From Clostridiaceae bacterium (GTDB lineage: Bacteria > Bacillota > Clostridia > Acetivibrionales > DUMC01), in assembly GCA_012512865.1 (NCBI GenBank), contig JAAZDH010000191.1, positions 1 to 18,217 on the forward strand: a stretch of 18,217 nt of DNA, in the 5' to 3' direction. The notes under the pieces are model-generated. The model had not been told where the DNA came from. It ran no database searches and saw only the letters and a program-made list of their open reading frames with translations. A program made the position numbers and the translations under genes. Positions 13,926 through 18,217 of the stretch are shown in pieces. Each line of letters begins with the position of its first letter. The first letter of the stretch is position 1.

Positions 13926-14810
13926 TCACCTTGCAAAACTCTTGATCATGGATTGCACTACGAGGTTCCAGCCGCCAACCATGATAAACAGGAGAATTTT
14001 AAAGGGCAGTGATATCATGACCGGCGGAAGCATCAGCATTCCCATCGACATCAGCGTACTTGCCACTACCATGTCGATCACCAGGAAAGGTATATATATA
14101 AAGAACCCCATTTTAAATGCTATTGTAAGCTCATTCATTAAAAATGCCGGCACTATTACAGTAATGGGCAATTTTTCCGGTTCTACAGGTGTCTCTATAT
14201 TGCCCAGGTTGACAAACAATTCAAGGTCCTTTTCATCCCTTATTTGCGATAGCATGAATTTCTTAATTACCAGGGAGGACCTGTCAAGTGCAGTCTGCTG
14301 GCTGATTTCTTCCCTTTCCAACGGTTGTATTGCATTCTCATTTATATCAGCAAACACAGGACGCATTATAAAAAATGTTAAAAACAAGGCTAAGCCTATT
14401 ATCACCTGGTTTGGCGGCATCTGCTGGGTTCCCAGGGCATTTCTCATAAATGAAAGTATGATAACTATCCTGGTAAATGCTGTCATCATTATAACAATTG
14501 AAGGTGCCAGGGCAAGTATTGTTATAATTATTAACAGTTGAATGCTTGATGACACCTCGGTTGAACCTTCGGCCGGTTCCAGGCCGAGCAGTCTAAAGGG
14601 AAATAATGATTCCGCGTATGTACTTGATGCATTGAACAGCACCACTGTTAAAACAATAGATAAGGCAAATATTATTCTTTTTGTTCTAATAATCCCTGCC
14701 TTATGTTTATTCTTTCTTGTCTCTATCATGGTTTTATCCATTCCATTCATATTCACCCCAGCTATATCCACCCCGGTCATATTAACCCCAGCCATATCAA
14801 TCATATTCAT
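13926..14810 (-). CDS. fliP: Flagellar export gate protein FliP
   Basis: 294 aa, longer than most FliP (about 220-250). A signal peptide-like segment (KRIIFALSIVLTVVLFNASS, about 44-63) with a likely cleavage after TYA (residue 66) is followed by the conserved export-gate body: FTRIVIILSFMRNALGTQQMPPNQV, LTFFIMRPVF, the extracellular loop, and the C-terminal pair of membrane helices. The extra length comes from residues 5-24, four five-residue repeats of the form (D/N)-(M/I)-(A/T/N)-G-(V/M). ATG at 14810 has AAGGAAG 9 nt upstream. ATG at 14729 (residue 28) would give a normal signal peptide without repeats but has only a weak GGAATGG upstream. fliP follows fliO by 16 bp. Confidence 0.95.
   Translation of the reverse strand: MNMIDMAGVNMTGVDIAGVNMNGMDKTMIETRKNKHKAGIIRTKRIIFALSIVLTVVLFNASSTYAESLFPFRLLGLEPAEGSTEVSSSIQLLIIITILALAPSIVIMMTAFTRIVIILSFMRNALGTQQMPPNQVIIGLALFLTFFIMRPVFADINENAIQPLEREEISQQTALDRSSLVIKKFMLSQIRDEKDLELFVNLGNIETPVEPEKLPITVIVPAFLMNELTIAFKMGFFIYIPFLVIDMVVASTLMSMGMLMLPPVMISLPFKILLFIMVGGWNLVVQSMIKSFAR
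14739..14798 (-). repeat. In-frame 15-bp minisatellite (x4) at 5' end of fliP
   Basis: Four consecutive 15-bp units encode DMAGV, NMTGV, DIAGV and NMNGM. On the sense strand each unit has the form (G/A)ATAT(G/A)NCNGGGGT(T/G), the last being more diverged. Three units contain GGGGT(G/T)AATATG-like strings that mimic a ribosome-binding site plus ATG. It is inside the coding frame if the 14810 start is used, or in the leader if ATG 14729 is used. Confidence 0.8.
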
Positions 14811-14814
14811 CCCA

Positions 14815-14836
14815 CTATTCTTCCTTCTATTCTTCC
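14815..14836. repeat. 10-bp direct repeat at the fliO-fliP junction
   Basis: CTATTCTTCC occurs at 14815-14824 and 14827-14836 (GGAAGAATAG on the sense strand, period 12). The upstream sense copy contains the fliO stop TAG (14827-14829), and the duplication supplies the AAGGAAG that acts as the probable fliP ribosome-binding site. Confidence 0.75.
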
Positions 14837-15216
14837 TCCCGTTCCTCCTGTTCTTTTTTATCTTTTTCGCTTCCCCTCAGCATGTTTTTTATCCTATCAA
14901 TATTGTCCTTTAACAAATTATTAAAAATAAACCGGTTTGCTTCATTTTCTGAACTTTCAACATAATTGTTTATTTCCACGCGACAAATAAACTCAATGCC
15001 TTTTCCCGATGATGATACAAGTATAAATTCATCGCCAGCTTTGACAATGTGAAGGTGCTTGTCTTTTCCTAAGCTTATAGTATCAATTATACCCAGGTAT
15101 TTTCCCCTTGTTATTCTTTCGGTCTTGCCTGCCATGTACCTGGTCGTCATATACGCAAGAAAAAGTATTGAAGAGAATATTAAAGCAATACCCAGCATGT
15201 ATAAAATATCATTCAT
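14827..15216 (-). CDS. fliO: Flagellar biosynthetic protein FliO (FliZ-like)
   Basis: 129 aa with one N-terminal membrane helix (about 5-25), a small cytoplasmic domain (GKYLGIIDTISLGKDKHLHI, then KAGDEFILVSSSGKGIEFI, about 41-78) and a highly charged tail ending in a Lys/Glu run. FliO stabilises FliP and aids assembly of the export gate, and its position directly before fliP is the standard one. A longer frame opens at 15273 but would overlap cheY by 32 nt; GGGGATG lies about 5-8 nt before ATG 15216, and the shorter protein starts right at the membrane helix (MNDILYMLGIALIF), so I chose this start. The low-conservation sequence makes the family call partly dependent on context. Confidence 0.85.
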   Translation of the reverse strand: MNDILYMLGIALIFSSILFLAYMTTRYMAGKTERITRGKYLGIIDTISLGKDKHLHIVKAGDEFILVSSSGKGIEFICRVEINNYVESSENEANRFIFNNLLKDNIDRIKNMLRGSEKDKKEQEEREEE

Positions 15217-15241
15217 AATAGCATCCCCACTTGGAGTTTTA

Positions 15242-15604
15242 TCAACCCAGGATTCTTCTGACCGCATCCACAACCCTGTCCGCCTGGAACGGCTTTACAA
15301 TAAAATCTTTAGCACCGGCTTGTATGGACTCTATTACCATTGCCTGCTGCCCCATGGCCGAGCACATTATTATCTTTGCATCTGCATCCATTTTCTTTAT
15401 ATCTTTAACTGCCTGGATACCATCAACCTCGGGCATTGTTATGTCCATTATAACGAGGTCGGGTTGCATCTCCTTGTACTTTTCAATAGCTCGTGCACCG
15501 TTTTCTGCCTCTCCTATAATATGGTACCCGTTTCTTGTAAGGATATCTTTTATCATCATCCGCATAAACGCAGCATCATCAACTATTAATATTTTTTTAT
15601 CCAC
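15242..15604 (-). CDS. cheY: Chemotaxis response regulator CheY
   Basis: 120 aa, a stand-alone receiver domain. Acidic pocket Asp9-Asp10, phosphoacceptor Asp54 (VIMDITMPEVDG), Ser82 (CSAMG) and Lys104 (VKPF) are all present. CheY-P, phosphorylated by CheA, binds FliM and FliY in the switch to control rotation. Placement between fliY and fliO matches other Bacillota. The start is GTG at 15604 with GGGAGG 8 nt upstream. The 45-bp spacer to fliY includes ATAGCAA twice with a 14-bp period. Confidence 0.96.
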   Translation of the reverse strand: MDKKILIVDDAAFMRMMIKDILTRNGYHIIGEAENGARAIEKYKEMQPDLVIMDITMPEVDGIQAVKDIKKMDADAKIIMCSAMGQQAMVIESIQAGAKDFIVKPFQADRVVDAVRRILG

Positions 15605-15649
15605 CGCAATTTCCTCCCTTGCTATGTTTGTATTGCTATTTTGAATTTA

Positions 15650-16759
15650 TTAAAACCTTTTTGACGGATGTACAATATCGGTTATTCTTACACCAAAATT
15701 ATCATCTATTACGACAACTTCACCCCTGGCTATCTTTTTCCCGTTTACAAGAATATCCACGGTATCTCCTGCCAGTTTATCCAGCTCGATAATCGTTCCA
15801 TATCCAAATCCTAGCACTTCTTTAACAAGTTTTTGAGTTTTTCCGAGCTCAACGGTTACTTCCAGGGGTATATCCACGATTAAGCTGATATCCTGTTTTT
15901 CGGTTGTCTTGCCGTCTTCTTCAAAAGGAAGAAAATGTGCCGGTTGTATGCTTACCTGCTCTTCATCTTTTTGAATCAAACCACGGTTCTTTTCTTGCCC
16001 GTTCCCGGGTTCACCCTTTATTTCCCTTCCGGGGCTTTTAGGTTTTTCAAAATATTCCATTTCATTATCACCTGCTAACTTTTCGTATTGATTGCCATGC
16101 AGGGTTTCAACCATTTCTTTCGCAAAATCAATCGGTATCAACTGCATAATCTCGCTATTAATATATCCTTCAACTACCATTTTGAATGCAATTTTTACCA
16201 GTGCGCCATATTTTTTGTAATCCTCGTAAGTATTTGATGTATCAAATTTTATAATGAACGACCTTGGAGGTGAGATCTCGATTCTCCTGTTAAACATGGT
16301 AGACATTGAAGTGGCAGCCGAACCTATCATCTGGTTCATGGCTTCGCTTATTGCGCTAAGGTGCATATCCGTCAACTCGCCTTCACTGGCAACCCCGCCC
16401 CCTCCCATCATTAAATCGGTTATTACTTTTACGTCTTCTTCTTTTAATATAAGAAGGTTAATTCCCTTAAGCCCCTTTGTATATTCCACTCTTACTGCAA
16501 CATAAGGCAGAGGATGTTCCTTTGCTAATTTTTCCCACGTTGTTACACTTACTTTAGGCGTTGTTATAAGAACCTTATGCCCCAGTAAAGCAAACAAGGT
16601 TGTTGCAGACGTACCTATTGATATGTTGCCAATTTCACCTAAAGTATCGATTTCCTTCTCCGAAAGTTCCGGTTCGTTGCCTTGTCTTTCTTCATCATTC
16701 AAAACATTTCCGGTATTTAGTAAAGCATCTATTTCGGCTTGTGACAATGTGCTGTCCAA
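15650..16759 (-). CDS. fliY: Flagellar switch phosphatase FliY (CheC-like plus FliN domain)
   Basis: 369 aa, similar to B. subtilis FliY (about 378). An N-terminal CheY-P docking peptide LSQAEIDALL (5-14) resembles that of FliM. The CheC-like phosphatase domain (about 31-225) has both ExxN signatures: EIGN (42-45) and EAMN at about 137-140. A charged linker of about 60 residues follows, then the C-terminal FliN/SpoA domain (about 288-365: SLIVDIPLEVTVELGKTQKL to VRITDIVHPSKRF). FliY thus both builds the C-ring and removes phosphate from CheY-P at the motor. The start is TTG at 16759 with AAGGAGG 10 nt upstream, 2 nt after the fliM stop. Confidence 0.95.
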   Translation of the reverse strand: MDSTLSQAEIDALLNTGNVLNDEERQGNEPELSEKEIDTLGEIGNISIGTSATTLFALLGHKVLITTPKVSVTTWEKLAKEHPLPYVAVRVEYTKGLKGINLLILKEEDVKVITDLMMGGGGVASEGELTDMHLSAISEAMNQMIGSAATSMSTMFNRRIEISPPRSFIIKFDTSNTYEDYKKYGALVKIAFKMVVEGYINSEIMQLIPIDFAKEMVETLHGNQYEKLAGDNEMEYFEKPKSPGREIKGEPGNGQEKNRGLIQKDEEQVSIQPAHFLPFEEDGKTTEKQDISLIVDIPLEVTVELGKTQKLVKEVLGFGYGTIIELDKLAGDTVDILVNGKKIARGEVVVIDDNFGVRITDIVHPSKRF

Positions 16760-16761
16760 AG

Positions 16762-17748
16762 CTATTCATCCTCCTTTCCAATTATGGTTACAATTTTTAC
16801 TGCCACCCTGTTTTTTCTTACACCAGGTTTCCCTTGAAACTTGCGCAGATTGCCGACCATTATATCCAGCTCTGAATTAACATCCGTATTAAGCGGTAAT
16901 ACATCGCCAACCTGCAATTCCACCAGGTCGCCTATTGTTATGCTTGTTTTTCCAAGAATAACCGTCAAGGTAAGCTTGGTTTTTTCCACCCCTGATGTAA
17001 TGATTTCTTTTGTTCTGCTGTCAGTTGGCTTATCAGCGGAAGAAAACCAATACCTGGTGCTTAATTTTGATATTATAGGTTCAACCGTTATATATGGTAC
17101 GCAAATATTCATCATTCCCTCTACGTTAGATATTTTTACATTAAATGTAATTAATGCTACTATTTCATTCGGTGAATATAACTGGGCAAACTGGGCACTT
17201 GTTTCAATTCTTTCCAACACCGGTTTAACCGGCATCACATCTTTCCATGGTTCCCTGATGATATTCAGCATTTGAACGATAATTCTTTCTACTATGGCAA
17301 TTTCTATTTCTGTAAAATCCCGTTCTTTTTCACTTGCCATGCCCTTCCCGCCAAGTAAGCGGTCAATCAGGGCAAATGCAATGTCTGTAGATAATTCCAG
17401 TATTATACTGCCTTCCAGGGGCGAAAAATTTACAATTGACAATGTCACAGGGCCGGACAGCGAACTTACAAAATCGGTATAGGCAAGGGACTCTACTTCA
17501 ACAACATCCACCTGGGTCAATGTTCTAAGGTATGCCGTAAAAAAATTGGTCAACAGCCTGGCGTAGTGTTCATAAATGCTTCTTAATGCTTTCAAATGTT
17601 CCTTTGAAAACTTTGTAGGCCTCCTGAAATCATGAGGCCTGATTCTTCTTTCATCCGCCGCCGTTTTAATTTCATGTAAGCTGTATTCTCCCCTGTCCAG
17701 GGCATTCAAGAGTTCATCAATTTCATGTTGTGATAAAATATCGCTCAA
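16762..17748 (-). CDS. fliM: Flagellar motor switch protein FliM
   Basis: 328 aa from the start used here, close to B. subtilis FliM (332). The N-terminal CheY-P-binding peptide LSQHEIDELL is at residues 5-14; the middle CheC-like fold without catalytic residues includes the FliG-contacting region near LIDRLLGGKG (about 125-135); and the C-terminal SpoA domain (about 250-320) ends in VRKNRVAVKIVTII. An ATG-initiated frame opens at 17778, but it would overlap fliL. AAGGGAGG (17757-17764) lies 8 nt before TTG at 17748, giving the typical family start (SDILSQ), so TTG is chosen. The gene begins 14 bp after the fliL stop. Confidence 0.95.
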   Translation of the reverse strand: MSDILSQHEIDELLNALDRGEYSLHEIKTAADERRIRPHDFRRPTKFSKEHLKALRSIYEHYARLLTNFFTAYLRTLTQVDVVEVESLAYTDFVSSLSGPVTLSIVNFSPLEGSIILELSTDIAFALIDRLLGGKGMASEKERDFTEIEIAIVERIIVQMLNIIREPWKDVMPVKPVLERIETSAQFAQLYSPNEIVALITFNVKISNVEGMMNICVPYITVEPIISKLSTRYWFSSADKPTDSRTKEIITSGVEKTKLTLTVILGKTSITIGDLVELQVGDVLPLNTDVNSELDIMVGNLRKFQGKPGVRKNRVAVKIVTIIGKEDE

Positions 17749-17756
17749 TTTTTTAT

Positions 17757-17764
17757 CCTCCCTT
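17757..17764 (-). promoter_or_regulatory. Ribosome-binding site fixing a TTG start for fliM
   Basis: AAGGGAGG on the minus strand overlaps the fliL stop (TAA, 17765-17763) and is 8 nt upstream of TTG 17748-17746. It lies inside the longer ATG-initiated frame (ATG 17778), which argues against that upstream start. Confidence 0.75.
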
Positions 17765-18217
17765 ATTGATAAAACCAATCATAAAAAACTATTTCGTACA
17801 CTATTTCGCCATAGGTCTTTTCATTGGAATTTAACAAGTCATTTATCATCTTTTTCAGTTCTTCCTTGGATTTTTGCTTAAAGTCGATTTCTTTCACCTG
17901 TTCCAAGGTCTTGTCCTGAAAATATGTTCCCATTAATTCCTTGATTTCACTGTCATAAAGAGCTATTTTCTCTTTACAATTTTTTATGCCCCTGACCTTT
18001 TCGAAATACACCAAGTCTATTCCCACGCGGATTACCGAAGTTTTTGAGCTGTTGTCATTTTTGAGGATAAAAAGCTGGCTTTCGTCAAATAATTTCTTAT
18101 GCTCAATTTCATCATCGGAAGGCCTTCTTATTTCGTTTAATGCCCCTTGATTTGCCATTCTGGCATTATCTTGCAGAACTCCTTGAAAAATAAATATGTA
18201 CCCTGCCAACATCGCTA
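17763..18217 (-). CDS. fliL: Flagellar basal body protein FliL (5' end outside window)
   Basis: At least 151 codons are visible; the frame stays open to the window edge, so the true start lies beyond 18217 and the ATG at 18212 is internal. The visible N-terminus (AMLAGYIFIFQGVL) looks like the end of the single membrane helix. The periplasmic/extracellular domain (about 45-149) has the FliL pattern of beta strands with a long helix: VIRVGIDLVYF, then KIALYDSEIKELMGTYFQDK, KSKEELKKMINDLLN, and the closing strand IVYEIVFYDWFYQ, which matches the usual end VYFTDFVIQ in shape. FliL associates with the stator units and supports torque. Its position before fliM is canonical. Divergent sequence makes context an important part of the call. 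Confidence 0.85.
   Translation of the reverse strand, partial: AMLAGYIFIFQGVLQDNARMANQGALNEIRRPSDDEIEHKKLFDESQLFILKNDNSSKTSVIRVGIDLVYFEKVRGIKNCKEKIALYDSEIKELMGTYFQDKTLEQVKEIDFKQKSKEELKKMINDLLNSNEKTYGEIVYEIVFYDWFYQ

Noticed and set aside
15650..17748. FliM and FliY both carrying an LSQxEIDxLL CheY-P docking peptide as a novelty
   Set aside because: The same arrangement is known in B. subtilis, so it is normal for this group.

Overview
The window is one long, single-direction flagellar/chemotaxis (fla/che) operon segment, with every gene on the minus strand. Gene content, order and protein lengths match the Bacillota, most likely a low-to-moderate GC member of the Clostridia. Pointers are a CheC/CheD pair, a FliY with a CheC-like phosphatase domain fused to a FliN C-terminus, sigma-D (FliA) inside the operon, a FapA (DUF342) protein and a SwrB/DUF6115-like protein after it, purine-rich AGGAGG ribosome-binding sites, and frequent TTG and GTG starts. 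I cannot name the species.

Reading in the direction of transcription (high to low coordinates): fliL (5' end outside the window), fliM and fliY (switch/C-ring), cheY, then the export apparatus fliO, fliP, fliQ, fliR, flhB, flhA, then flhF (SRP-type GTPase). Next comes the chemotaxis block cheA, cheW, cheC, cheD, a small membrane protein of unknown function, fliA (sigma-D), fapA, a small basic protein conserved in context, and a SwrB-like membrane/coiled-coil/HTH protein. Immediately after it, perhaps by read-through, begins an ABC-2 type transporter ATPase that runs off the window.

Together the genes build the C-ring and the inner-membrane export gate, provide the CheA-CheW-CheY phosphorelay with CheC/CheD/FliY adaptation and dephosphorylation, and encode the sigma factor for late flagellar genes. 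Two things usually found between flhF and cheA in relatives (flhG and cheB, often with a PilZ gene) are absent here; flhF is followed by cheA after about 107 bp.

I see no new multi-gene system. The most unusual feature is non-coding: several unrelated short tandem repeats sit in the spacers or at gene starts (a 14-unit 5-bp array before cheC, a four-copy 23-bp array before flhA, a four-copy 15-bp in-frame array at the start of fliP, 14-bp direct repeats plus a palindrome before cheW, a 15-bp repeat before the swrB-like gene), and a 40-bp-period REP-like element follows fapA. Several gene starts are corrected here using ribosome-binding sites (fliM, fliQ, fliO, cheC, flhA and the small gene at 1291-1572). 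No rRNA, tRNA, CRISPR, insertion sequence or convincing terminator was seen.
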